Assembly: GCA_945872795.1 (NCBI GenBank)
Contig: CAMCAZ010000019.1
Span: 1 to 57,034, forward strand
From: Chryseobacterium gleum
GTDB taxonomy: Bacteria > Bacteroidota > Bacteroidia > Flavobacteriales_F > PHOS-HE28
DNA length: 57,034 nucleotides
Direction: 5' to 3'
Shown: positions 41,755-49,488 of the stretch, piece by piece
How positions within the stretch are numbered: the stretch's first letter is position 1
How the letters are laid out: each line of letters begins with the position of its first letter
The notes under the pieces: generated by a model
Told to the model about the DNA's origin: nothing
Databases searched by the model: none
The model's input: only the letters and a program-made list of their open reading frames with translations
Position numbers and translations under genes: made by a program

Positions 41755-42532
41755 ACAGGTCGAAGCGATCTGCGTCGACATCGCCGCCTTCATCCGTGAA
41801 GAGGCACCCAAGTTCACCGAGGCTGAGGTGAACACCAAGAGCGCCAACAACCTGGTGACGCACGTGGACCACACCGCGGAGGACCGCATCGTGGAGGCCT
41901 TGGAGAAGCTGTTGCCCAACGCGGGCTTCATCGCCGAGGAAGGCAGCGGCGAACAGGGCGTGGGCCTCAACTGGATCATCGACCCGCTGGACGGCACCAC
42001 CAACTTCGTGCATGGCGTGCCGTGCTACTGCATCAGCATCGCCTTGGTCGATGGCACCGAACCTTTGCTGGGCGTGGTGCACGAGGTGACCCGCGATGAA
42101 CGCTTCACGGCCTGGAAGGGCGGCGGCGCCTACCTCAACGGCAGGCCCATCCGCGTCTCGGCCCGCAAGGAACTGCAGGAGAGCCTGCTGGCCACCGGCT
42201 TCCCGTATGACGATTTCGGCTACGAGGCCGAGTACATGGACCTGCTGCGCGAACTGATGCACCGCACCCGCGGCATCCGTCGCCTGGGGAGCGCTGCGGC
42301 CGACCTGGCCTACGTGGCCTGCGGGCGCTTCGAGGCCTTCTACGAATATGGCCTGAACAGCTGGGATGTGGCGGCCGGGGTGCTGCTGGTCCGTGAGGCC
42401 GGCGGCAAGGTCAGCGGCTTCCTGCCCAGCAAGGACCCGGTGTTCGATGAGGAGATCGTGGCCAGCAACAGCGCCATCCACGACGAGCTCTTGGAGGTGA
42501 TCGAGCGCAACTGGCAGCGGCAGGATTCATAG
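41732..42532 (+). CDS. Inositol monophosphatase family protein (SuhB-like)
   Basis: 266 residues. The metal-binding motifs of the family are complete: IAEEGSGE near 68-75 with the Glu of motif one, WIIDPLDGTTNFVHGVP near 83-99, and NSWDVAAGVLLVREAGG near 209-225. The N-terminal helical KSANNLVTHVDHTAEDRIVE block is also typical. It dephosphorylates inositol-1-phosphate or related sugar phosphates; a CysQ-like role is less likely from the GTTNF motif. The ATG is inside the 3' end of lgt, so translation is likely coupled. Confidence 0.93.
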   Translation: MELEQLTKQVEAICVDIAAFIREEAPKFTEAEVNTKSANNLVTHVDHTAEDRIVEALEKLLPNAGFIAEEGSGEQGVGLNWIIDPLDGTTNFVHGVPCYCISIALVDGTEPLLGVVHEVTRDERFTAWKGGGAYLNGRPIRVSARKELQESLLATGFPYDDFGYEAEYMDLLRELMHRTRGIRRLGSAAADLAYVACGRFEAFYEYGLNSWDVAAGVLLVREAGGKVSGFLPSKDPVFDEEIVASNSAIHDELLEVIERNWQRQDS

Positions 42533-42543
42533 CCATAGCCTCT

Positions 42544-42584
42544 GAACGACGAACGCCCCGGAGACCCCGGGGCGTTCGTCGTTC
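42544..42584. terminator. Strong bidirectional terminator hairpin
   Basis: An 18-bp perfect stem, GAACGACGAACGCCCCGG and its complement, around the loop AGACC. It sits 12 bp after the phosphatase stop and 14 bp before the stop of the convergent lipoprotein gene. T-tracts are short on both sides. Confidence 0.8.
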
Positions 42585-42597
42585 TGGACCCAACGCA

Positions 42598-43545
42598 TCA
42601 GAGCCCTTCAGCGAATTGCTGGAACTCCTCTAGCGTGGTGGGCGAGAAGCTCAGGTCCACGCTCAGTCCGGCTGTCACCGTGGTGGTCACAGTGGCCCAG
42701 GAATAGCTTCCACCGAGGTTCGATAGCGCGACGATCTGCACGTTGATACCCACTGGTACCTGATAGCTTCCCCCGGTTGCAAAAATGTTCGTACCCGATG
42801 CGTACATCGTGGTGAGGCTGTTCATGTCCGGGAAGACCAGCCAGACCAAGGTGTTGCCATCATTGTGACCTTCCGGACAAACTGCCTGCAGGCCGGTGAT
42901 CGGCGACTGGTCCATGAAGTAGTCGCAGTTGATCCAGCCCAGCGAATCATTGGGGAAGTTGTAGCTGAGTGAATCCTGACCAAAGCCACCCGCGTTCCCG
43001 AAGGGGTCCCAGGTGATGATGCCATTGCCGTCCACAGTGCCGGTGAACAGCTGCATGTTGGGGTCAATGCCATTGGGGGCAGGCACGTTCACATAGCCCG
43101 CATTCTCCGCCAAGCGCAGCTGTTGGCCGCCCTGGGTCACGTTCAGGAAGTACTGCCCACCGCTGACCAAGGGGCGCAGCTGTCCGTTGTCGTTGCCCAA
43201 GGTCCGCTTGTTCAGCCAGAGCATATCGCCCAAGGTGAGCGCCTCCACCAGTTCCACCTGTACCGGACCGGTCACGACAGCACCGGCCAGCGTGCGGAAC
43301 GCGTTGGGCGGGAAGAACATGGTCACACCGTCCTGCCCAATGACCGCTCCACCGGTACCGGCGTTCACCGTGAACAGCTGTGTAGCATCCTCCACATGCT
43401 GATCGAAGAGGGCCAGCATCGCGTTCGTGGTCGGCGTGACGGGTACGCTGGGCGTGGCAGCCTCGTCATCATCCTTCTTACAACCGACGAAGAGCGCGAC
43501 CGAGAGCATGGTCGCCAGTAGGATCCGAGCAGTGGACATGGGCAT
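42598..43545 (-). CDS. Lipoprotein, probably surface-exposed
   Basis: 315 residues. The signal peptide ends in SVALFVGC, a lipobox with Cys22 (MPMSTARILLATMLSVALFV before it; the second Met may be the start). The Cys is followed by KKDDDEAATPS, close to the lipoprotein export signal (Lys plus acidic residues) that sends lipoproteins to the cell surface in Flavobacteriia and Bacteroidia. The body contains a ZU5-like start (GAVIGQDGVTMFFPPNAF) and continues with beta-rich modules. No enzyme motif seen. Located between a strong terminator and the symporter gene, 48 bp downstream of the latter. Confidence 0.7.
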   Translation of the reverse strand: MPMSTARILLATMLSVALFVGCKKDDDEAATPSVPVTPTTNAMLALFDQHVEDATQLFTVNAGTGGAVIGQDGVTMFFPPNAFRTLAGAVVTGPVQVELVEALTLGDMLWLNKRTLGNDNGQLRPLVSGGQYFLNVTQGGQQLRLAENAGYVNVPAPNGIDPNMQLFTGTVDGNGIITWDPFGNAGGFGQDSLSYNFPNDSLGWINCDYFMDQSPITGLQAVCPEGHNDGNTLVWLVFPDMNSLTTMYASGTNIFATGGSYQVPVGINVQIVALSNLGGSYSWATVTTTVTAGLSVDLSFSPTTLEEFQQFAEGL

Positions 43546-43593
43546 GTGGATTAGGCGGATGGTTCATTCCATCCATACCCATACACGGGATCC

Positions 43594-45066
43594 TTAGCGC
43601 TGGGGTTGGGTCGAGCCCTGATCGTCGATCCGGCGCTGGTCAATGAGACGCAGTCCCACCATGGTCAACCCGGCCACCACCAGCAGCACCTCGAAGCCCA
43701 TCTTGTATCCGAAGAGCAGGGCCTCTGAATTGGCCCGGATGCCATAGGTGATGAGCGGCGCGGCGATGCAGACCAGCGGCACCCAGCGCTCCACGGGCCG
43801 CCCCTTGAAGAACAGGCCGTAGGCGAACAGCCCCAACAAGGGTCCATAGGTGAATCCAGCGATATCGAAGAGTGTCTTGATCACCGTGGGGGTTGCCAGC
43901 CAATGGAAGTAGAGGATGAACAACAGGAACAGCGCTGCCATGGCGAGGTGGACCCACTGTCTCACCTGCTTCTGCCGGGCCTCGTCCCAGCCACGGTCCC
44001 TGATGCCGATCAGATCGATGCAGGTGCTGGCCGTGAGCGCGGTCAGGGCACCGTCCGCACTGGGGAAGAGTGCGCTGATGAGGCCGATGATGAAGAACAG
44101 GCCCAGCCAGGGCGGGAAGTGCTGGAGCGCCAGTGTGGGGAACACGTCGTCCGACCGTTGGGGCAGTTCGATCCCTTGCTGACCAGCGTAGAGATAGAGC
44201 AGCGCACCGAGCAACAGGAACAAGAGATTGGCCCCGAGCAGGATCACACTGAAGGAACGCATGTTCTTCTTGGCGCCGCCCACCGTGGCCACGCTCAGGT
44301 TCTTCTGCATCATCTCCTGGTCCAGACCGGTCATGGCGATGGTGATGAACATACCGGCCAACACCTGCTTCAGGAAGAACCCATCGCTGCGCCAATCAGT
44401 GTCCAGTACACGCGTCATCCCGCTCTGCGCGAGCATGGTCGACCAGTCACCCATGCCAGGTGCTTGGATGATGTAGACGATGGTCCCGATCAAGGCCCCG
44501 ATCATGAACAGGGTCTGCAGGGTATCGGTCCAGACAATGGTCTTCACCCCTCCTTTCAAGGTGTAGAGCACGATCATCAGCATCACCACAAAAGCCGTGA
44601 CAGCGAAGGGAACACCCATCGCATCGAGCACGAAGAGCTGGATGACGTTCAGCACTACAAAGATCCGGATGGTGGCCCCGGCCAGGCGGCTGAGGATGAA
44701 GAAGGAGGCCCCCGTGCGGTAGCTCGTCATACCGAAGCGCTCGCGCAGATAGCCATAGATGCTGGTAAGGCCCATGCGGTAATAGAGGGGCAGCAGGATG
44801 CCGGCGACGATCCAGTAGCCGATGGCAAAGCCAAGCACCAGCTGGAAATAGCTCCAGCCCTTGGCCTGCACCATGCCGGGTACGCTGATGAAGGTGACCC
44901 CGCTGAGGCTGGTGCCGATCATGCCGAAGGCCACCACCCACCAAAGGCTCTTGCGCTCGCCGCTGTAGAAGGCATGCTCACCGGCCCCACGACTGGTCCA
45001 CCAAGCGATGCCCAGGAGGAGCAGGAAATACCCGGAGACGATGGAAAGCAACAGGACGGGGCTCAT
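43594..45066 (-). CDS. Sodium:solute symporter (SSS family)
   Basis: 490 residues, about 13 membrane helices. Family features include SGYFLLLLGIAWWTSRG at the start, GMIGTSLSGVTFISVPGMVQ near 47-66 as the sodium/substrate-binding helix, GGVKTIVWTDTLQTLFM near 155-171 and TGLDQEMMQKNLSVATVGGA near 237-256. The profile is that of the SSS proteins common in Bacteroidota, substrate unknown (sugars, sialic acid, proline and others are carried by relatives). Start 45066 is used; ATG 45084 would add six residues. It is monocistronic or leads into the lipoprotein gene. Confidence 0.9.
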   Translation of the reverse strand: MSPVLLLSIVSGYFLLLLGIAWWTSRGAGEHAFYSGERKSLWWVVAFGMIGTSLSGVTFISVPGMVQAKGWSYFQLVLGFAIGYWIVAGILLPLYYRMGLTSIYGYLRERFGMTSYRTGASFFILSRLAGATIRIFVVLNVIQLFVLDAMGVPFAVTAFVVMLMIVLYTLKGGVKTIVWTDTLQTLFMIGALIGTIVYIIQAPGMGDWSTMLAQSGMTRVLDTDWRSDGFFLKQVLAGMFITIAMTGLDQEMMQKNLSVATVGGAKKNMRSFSVILLGANLLFLLLGALLYLYAGQQGIELPQRSDDVFPTLALQHFPPWLGLFFIIGLISALFPSADGALTALTASTCIDLIGIRDRGWDEARQKQVRQWVHLAMAALFLLFILYFHWLATPTVIKTLFDIAGFTYGPLLGLFAYGLFFKGRPVERWVPLVCIAAPLITYGIRANSEALLFGYKMGFEVLLVVAGLTMVGLRLIDQRRIDDQGSTQPQR

Positions 45067-45314
45067 GCAGCGAAGAAAGTGCATGCTGTCATCCGATGAC
45101 GGCCGGGTTGAAAGAGTTCTCCGGCATCAGATGTCAGTTGCCGGGAAGATCGCGAAGAAGTGGTGATGGATGGAACGGTCAGCGATCCTTCTCCCGGAGA
45201 GACTGCACGATCTTGATCCATCGCGGTGACCGGCACATCCCTGATCGACCGTGCACGGCACGACAGCATTCCTGATGCTTCCGGCACGTTCGAAAGCACC
45301 TCGCGTGAACAGGT

Positions 45315-46910
45315 CTACAGTCCGATGAACCCGAAGCGGTAACGTTTGCCACCGTTGTGCATGGTGGCCAGCACCACCAGATCGCCGTTCAGTTCGAAGA
45401 AGAACTGCGGCGAAAGGCTCATCTCGAACACGGCGCCCTGGTGAAGGTTGAACAGGGGCAGTCCGTAGGTGCGGTCGATGTAGGCCAGCTTGCCGTCCGG
45501 CTCGATGACGTGCAGGAAGGTGCCGTGCATGGTGGCCGGATCGAAGGCCTTGTGCTTCACGTAGCGCGTGCCATCGGGCTCCGTCCAGTTGGCCGGTGGG
45601 ATCGAGGGAACCGACAGTTCCGTGTTGTTCCACAGGATGTAGAGCCGGTCGTTGCGCAGGTGGTACACGAATGACCCGTATTCATCCACCGAGCGGGTGC
45701 TGCGCACCTCCTGGCGTTTGTCGATGGTCTGCCACCACACCGGATCACCGCTTTTCGGGTCCAGGCAAAGCACCAGCACGTCGCCGTAGTTCCAAGAATA
45801 GCTGAACTGCATGGGCGAGGAACCCGCGATGGCCTTGCTCTCTGTCTTCACCTGCTCCATCAGCACCAACAGAAGGCCGTCGGAGCGATGCAACACGTCC
45901 TTGACCCCGAAGTCATCCAACTTGGCCTTGTCAATGTTGCCCGCATTGGCCACACCGCTGAAGTGGGCGACCATGTCCACCGGCCAGGGCTGCATACGCG
46001 AGGTCTCCAGGTCCAGTCCGTACCCGAAACGGGCGTACCATGACCCGTGGAGCTCCTTGCTGTAGGCACTCGGCTTGGTGGTGTAAGTGGCGTATACCAC
46101 GCAGGCATTGTCCGCATCGAAGCCCAGGTGGACATCCTCCAGTTCCATGCCTTCGGGACCGGAAACCGGGTGGGTCTTCCAGTTGCCCTTGCCATCGTAG
46201 CCGTACAGGCGATACACCCACACGGGCTTCTGCCAGCTCTTCTTGTAGAGGTAGGCCCGGCCCACATCATCCACGGCCACCTCCTGCGCGGCACCCTTGT
46301 CGGCCTCGAACTCCAGTTCCTGCTCATGGCTCCACAGGCGTTCCATGGTGGGCAGTGCGAAACAGGTCAGGCGGATCTTCTCCTTGGTGCCTTTCACGAA
46401 AGGCAGTTCGGAGAGCACCATCAGCTTGGTCCCATTGTCCGAAATGGCCCGCCGGTATGTTCCCCGGTTGCCCATCTTCTCGGCCTGGATCATGTCCAGT
46501 TCGGCGATATCGGTGAGCTTGCCATCCAGCCCCAGCTCCTTCACCAGCAGGGCATGTTTGCCGGCGGCCTTGTTCCAGTGTGACACAAAGGCGTAGATGG
46601 TGCCGTTCACCACCGTCACCTCATCCAGGAACTGGGCATCGCCCATCACGCCCACATTGAAGGGCACTTCCGTACTGCCCTTGAACTCCAGCGCGCTGGA
46701 ATAACGCTCCAGCCAGTAATGCTTCACGGTGGTGGCGTCCTCACTGGCGCGCAGCAGCACGAAGCCCTGGTCACCCAGCGCCAGCAGGCGCTCGATGCGG
46801 CGTTCGGGGAAGTCGTTGGTGGCGGGAGGGCCCCAGCGATAGACGGGTTCCTGGGCCAGCACGGGCGTGCAGGACAACATGGCCAAGGCCAGCAGCAGGC
46901 GAACGATCAT
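45315..46910 (-). CDS. Secreted hypothetical protein, beta-propeller-like
   Basis: 531 residues with signal peptide (LLLALAMLSCTPVLAQ). The rest has a regular pattern of blades such as GDQGFVLLRASED, NGTIYAFVSHWNK, DNGTKLMVLSELPF, VDDVGRAYLYKKSW, RSDGLLLVLMEQV, RNDRLYILWNN and LNGDLVVLATMHNGGKRYRF, so a beta-propeller is likely. No known family or catalytic motif is recognised. It begins 8 bp after the end of the gene at 46919, so both are in one operon. Confidence 0.65.
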   Translation of the reverse strand: MIVRLLLALAMLSCTPVLAQEPVYRWGPPATNDFPERRIERLLALGDQGFVLLRASEDATTVKHYWLERYSSALEFKGSTEVPFNVGVMGDAQFLDEVTVVNGTIYAFVSHWNKAAGKHALLVKELGLDGKLTDIAELDMIQAEKMGNRGTYRRAISDNGTKLMVLSELPFVKGTKEKIRLTCFALPTMERLWSHEQELEFEADKGAAQEVAVDDVGRAYLYKKSWQKPVWVYRLYGYDGKGNWKTHPVSGPEGMELEDVHLGFDADNACVVYATYTTKPSAYSKELHGSWYARFGYGLDLETSRMQPWPVDMVAHFSGVANAGNIDKAKLDDFGVKDVLHRSDGLLLVLMEQVKTESKAIAGSSPMQFSYSWNYGDVLVLCLDPKSGDPVWWQTIDKRQEVRSTRSVDEYGSFVYHLRNDRLYILWNNTELSVPSIPPANWTEPDGTRYVKHKAFDPATMHGTFLHVIEPDGKLAYIDRTYGLPLFNLHQGAVFEMSLSPQFFFELNGDLVVLATMHNGGKRYRFGFIGL

Positions 46911-46918
46911 GGAAGGGA

Positions 46919-47569
46919 CTACTTGGGGGTGCAGGCCGCGTTGTACTCCTGGATGATCTCCATGATCCGGAGCATGCCGTAACCGTCCTCCTTGGCCAGC
47001 ACCTTGGCCGCCAGTTCCTTGTTCTCGGCCACGTACTCGCTCATCTTGGTGGCGAACTTCAGGCCGAAGTAGTCGAGCGAACGAGGCTTCTCGTCACCGG
47101 GCTTCATGAACACCATCACGGAAGGATAGAGGCGCTCCATGTAGGCCTCCTCGGTCTCGTTGGCACCTTTCTGGATCAGGGCGAAGTTCTCCGCCTTGTT
47201 GTACCACACGTACTGCGTGATGCAACCCTCGGCCACCACCAGGTTGGCGCGGATGGCGGAACCCGAAAGGCCGCCGGAGTAGTTGATGCAGTGGTACACC
47301 TTGTCGGCCACCTTGTACTCCTTTAGGTCGGAGGTCTTGTACTTCATCTTGCTCTTCTTGTCCTCCTGGTTGGCGAAGAACTGCACATCGTTCTGCATGG
47401 AGTAGCGGTCCTGCAGCTTGATGTATCCATCGGTCCGGGTGCCGGAGGCGTCGATGACGTATCCGGGATAGAGGTCGCCCATGCGATAGACGCTGGGGTC
47501 CCAGTTCTGGGCCGTGAGGGTGGCTGCGGCCACCAGGAGCAATGCAGAGCATGCGGAACGAAGGAACAT
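46919..47569 (-). CDS. Secreted hypothetical protein, first gene of a two-gene operon
   Basis: 216 residues with signal peptide (SACSALLLVAAATLTAQ). The mature part starts PSVYRMGDLYPGYVIDASGT and has a beta-rich segment (DGYIKLQDRYSMQNDVQFF, YKTSDLKEYKVADKVYHCIN) followed by a helical C-terminus with ATKMSEYVAENKELAAKVLA and GYGMLRIMEIIQEYNAAC. I do not recognise the family; the first half recalls periplasmic Bacteroidota proteins that describe 'kinetic' YKxxDLKEYKV strands. A TACCTTTC box 20 bases before the ATG is a plausible promoter. The beta-propeller-like gene follows after 8 bp. Confidence 0.6.
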   Translation of the reverse strand: MFLRSACSALLLVAAATLTAQNWDPSVYRMGDLYPGYVIDASGTRTDGYIKLQDRYSMQNDVQFFANQEDKKSKMKYKTSDLKEYKVADKVYHCINYSGGLSGSAIRANLVVAEGCITQYVWYNKAENFALIQKGANETEEAYMERLYPSVMVFMKPGDEKPRSLDYFGLKFATKMSEYVAENKELAAKVLAKEDGYGMLRIMEIIQEYNAACTPK

Positions 47570-47589
47570 GTAGAGGTCGATTTAGGGTG

Positions 47590-47597
47590 GAAAGGTA
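47590..47597 (-). promoter_or_regulatory. -7 box of the two-gene secreted-protein operon
   Basis: On the minus strand TACCTTTC, seven of eight positions of TAnnTTTG, 20 bases before the ATG at 47569. Confidence 0.4.
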
Positions 47598-47783
47598 GAT
47601 CGGGCAGTGCCTCCCGGCACAAGTCATGCCGGATCAGGAAGGCCCCTTCCCATCTCGTGAATGCTCCAGTGGTGCCCTGGTCCCGGACGAACGCACTGCA
47701 TGACCGTGCCATTCGGCTGGTCAGGACCCGTTGGGCAAATGAGTGCGATCTTCGGCCGCCGACCTTTAGCGATCCAGCTGCAC

Positions 47784-48719
47784 ATGATCACCCGAACATA
47801 CCTGCGCCCCTACACGGCCATTCGGTATTCCTGGAAGAACATCCTGTTCAGTGCCACCTGTGCCAGCGGTGCGTGGTTCTTCGTCGAACATCCCATCGGG
47901 TACAGGGTGGAGGTGCCGCTGCCACTGGTGGCGATCCTGGGCACGGCGGTGGCCATCATCCTCGGCTTCCGGAACGCATCGGCCTATGACCGGTGGTGGG
48001 AGGCGCGCAAGATCTGGGGAGGCGTGGTGAACGAAAGTCGCACCCTCACACGACAGATCCTTACGCTCTCCGACCCCCGCACCGTTCCGCCGGGCCTGCG
48101 CGAGGCCATGCACACCCTGGTCCGCACCCAACTGGCCTGGGTCAATGCGCTCCGCCTGCAACTGCGCGGCATTACGGACGATGAGGCCTGGACCCGGAGC
48201 GTGGCCCGGCACCTCCACCCGGCCACCCATGCCCTCATCATGCAGGGAAGCAACCGGGTGACCCAACTGAGCATGACCCAGGGTCGCGGCCTGCGCTCCC
48301 TGCACAGCGACGGCATCATGGACAGCATCCTGTTCGCACAGGTGAGCGATACCCTCTGCCGCCTGACCGACCTGCAGGGCATGGCCGAGCGCATCCGCTC
48401 CACTCCCCTGCCCCGTCCATACGACTACTATACCATGGCCTTCCTGAACCTCTTCATCCTTTTCCTGCCTTTCGGGACGATCAGCCATTTTGCGGCACAG
48501 GGTCTGGCCTGGCTGGTACTGCCGGTCACCGTGGTGGTCGGCTGGACATTCTTCCAGATCTACATCTTCGGCAAGGTGCTGTCCGTGCCCTTCGCCAATT
48601 GGCACACCGATGTGGCCTTGGATGCCATCTGTACCACCATCGAGATCGACCTGAAGGAGACCATCGGCGATGCGGATGTCCCAGCCCCGCTCGTTCCCCA
48701 GAACGGTTTGTTGATGTGA
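47784..48719 (+). CDS. Bestrophin-family (UPF0187) ion channel
   Basis: 311 residues from ATG 47784; earlier in-frame starts would add ~40 residues unlike the family. Four membrane helices. Bestrophin marks: GTAVAIILGFRNASAYDRWWEARKIWG around 58-84 (neck and RxxxAYDRWWEAR motif), a central helical domain, and the C-terminal GWTFFQIYIFGKVLSVPF, WHTDVALDAICTTIEIDLKE region, corresponding to the acidic/regulatory end. Bacterial bestrophins form pentameric channels, for cations in Klebsiella. It is 37 bp ahead of recR on the same strand. Confidence 0.9.
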   Translation: MITRTYLRPYTAIRYSWKNILFSATCASGAWFFVEHPIGYRVEVPLPLVAILGTAVAIILGFRNASAYDRWWEARKIWGGVVNESRTLTRQILTLSDPRTVPPGLREAMHTLVRTQLAWVNALRLQLRGITDDEAWTRSVARHLHPATHALIMQGSNRVTQLSMTQGRGLRSLHSDGIMDSILFAQVSDTLCRLTDLQGMAERIRSTPLPRPYDYYTMAFLNLFILFLPFGTISHFAAQGLAWLVLPVTVVVGWTFFQIYIFGKVLSVPFANWHTDVALDAICTTIEIDLKETIGDADVPAPLVPQNGLLM

Positions 48720-48742
48720 GGCAGACACAGCGTTGCACGGGA

Positions 48743-48750
48743 TAGCTTTG
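48743..48750 (+). promoter_or_regulatory. -7 box of recR
   Basis: TAGCTTTG is a full match to TAnnTTTG, with only CACCC between it and the recR ATG at 48756. The transcript would start at or near the start codon. Confidence 0.5.
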
Positions 48751-48755
48751 CACCC

Positions 48756-49373
48756 ATGAGCCTTTCGTCCGTTCTGCTGGAGAATGCCGTGGACCAGTTG
48801 GCCACTCTGCCGGGCATCGGGCGTCGCACGGCCATGCGTCTGGCCTTGGACCTGTTGCGCCGTGAACCGCAGGAGGTGGCGCGCTTCAGCGAGGCCATCC
48901 GCCGGATGCGCGAGGACGTGCGCTACTGTGAGGTGTGCTGCAACATCAGCGACGAGGCCCGCTGCGCCATCTGCCGCGATACCGGCCGCGATGCCGGGCT
49001 GATCTGCGTGGTGGAGGATATCCGCGATGTGATCGCCATCGAGAACACCCGCCAGTTCAGGGGCCTGTACCATGTGCTCGGCGGCGTGATCAACCCCATG
49101 GAAGGCATCGGGCCGGACGACCTGCATACCCGCGAGCTCTTCGACCGCGTGCAGCAGGGCGGCCTGCGCGAAGTGGTGCTGGCCCTGGGCGGGACGTTGG
49201 AGGGTGACACCACCAGCTTTTACCTCAACCGCAGACTGGGTGAAGCCGCCGTGCTGGTCACCACCATCGCCCGCGGCATCAGCGTGGGCACCGACCTGGA
49301 CCAGGCCGATGAATTGACGCTGGGCCGTAGTATTGCCGATCGCAAACCCTATGAGCACCATCTGAAACGATGA
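48756..49373 (+). CDS. recR: Recombination protein RecR
   Basis: 205 residues, the normal length. Helix-hairpin-helix LATLPGIGRRTAMRLALDLL at about 14-33, a four-Cys zinc finger (YCEVCCNISDEARCAICRDT, 57-76), Toprim domain with CVVEDIRDVIAIENT and the FRGLYHVLGGVINPMEGIGP block near 98-117. RecR acts with RecF/RecO in gap repair and loading of RecA. A -7 box 5 bp upstream suggests its own leaderless transcript. The next gene on the strand starts 115 bp later. Confidence 0.97.
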   Translation: MSLSSVLLENAVDQLATLPGIGRRTAMRLALDLLRREPQEVARFSEAIRRMREDVRYCEVCCNISDEARCAICRDTGRDAGLICVVEDIRDVIAIENTRQFRGLYHVLGGVINPMEGIGPDDLHTRELFDRVQQGGLREVVLALGGTLEGDTTSFYLNRRLGEAAVLVTTIARGISVGTDLDQADELTLGRSIADRKPYEHHLKR

Positions 49374-49488
49374 CCCAACGACCGGACCCTTCGAGGTGGC
49401 CTTGCGTGCTGTGTGTTCCCGGACGCGCGGAGACCCTGGGATCGTTCCCAAGGTCCTTCCTACTGGTGCGTTGCACCGGGCCCTTCAA

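Noticed and set aside
45085-45314. A possible 78-codon minus-strand gene in the gap between the symporter and the beta-propeller-like gene
   Set aside because: Ser/Arg-rich low-information sequence that runs into the symporter start; no promoter or conserved feature.
47766-49451. A ~560-codon minus-strand frame across bestrophin and recR
   Set aside because: It crosses two well-supported genes and their spacer; only GC-driven lack of stops.
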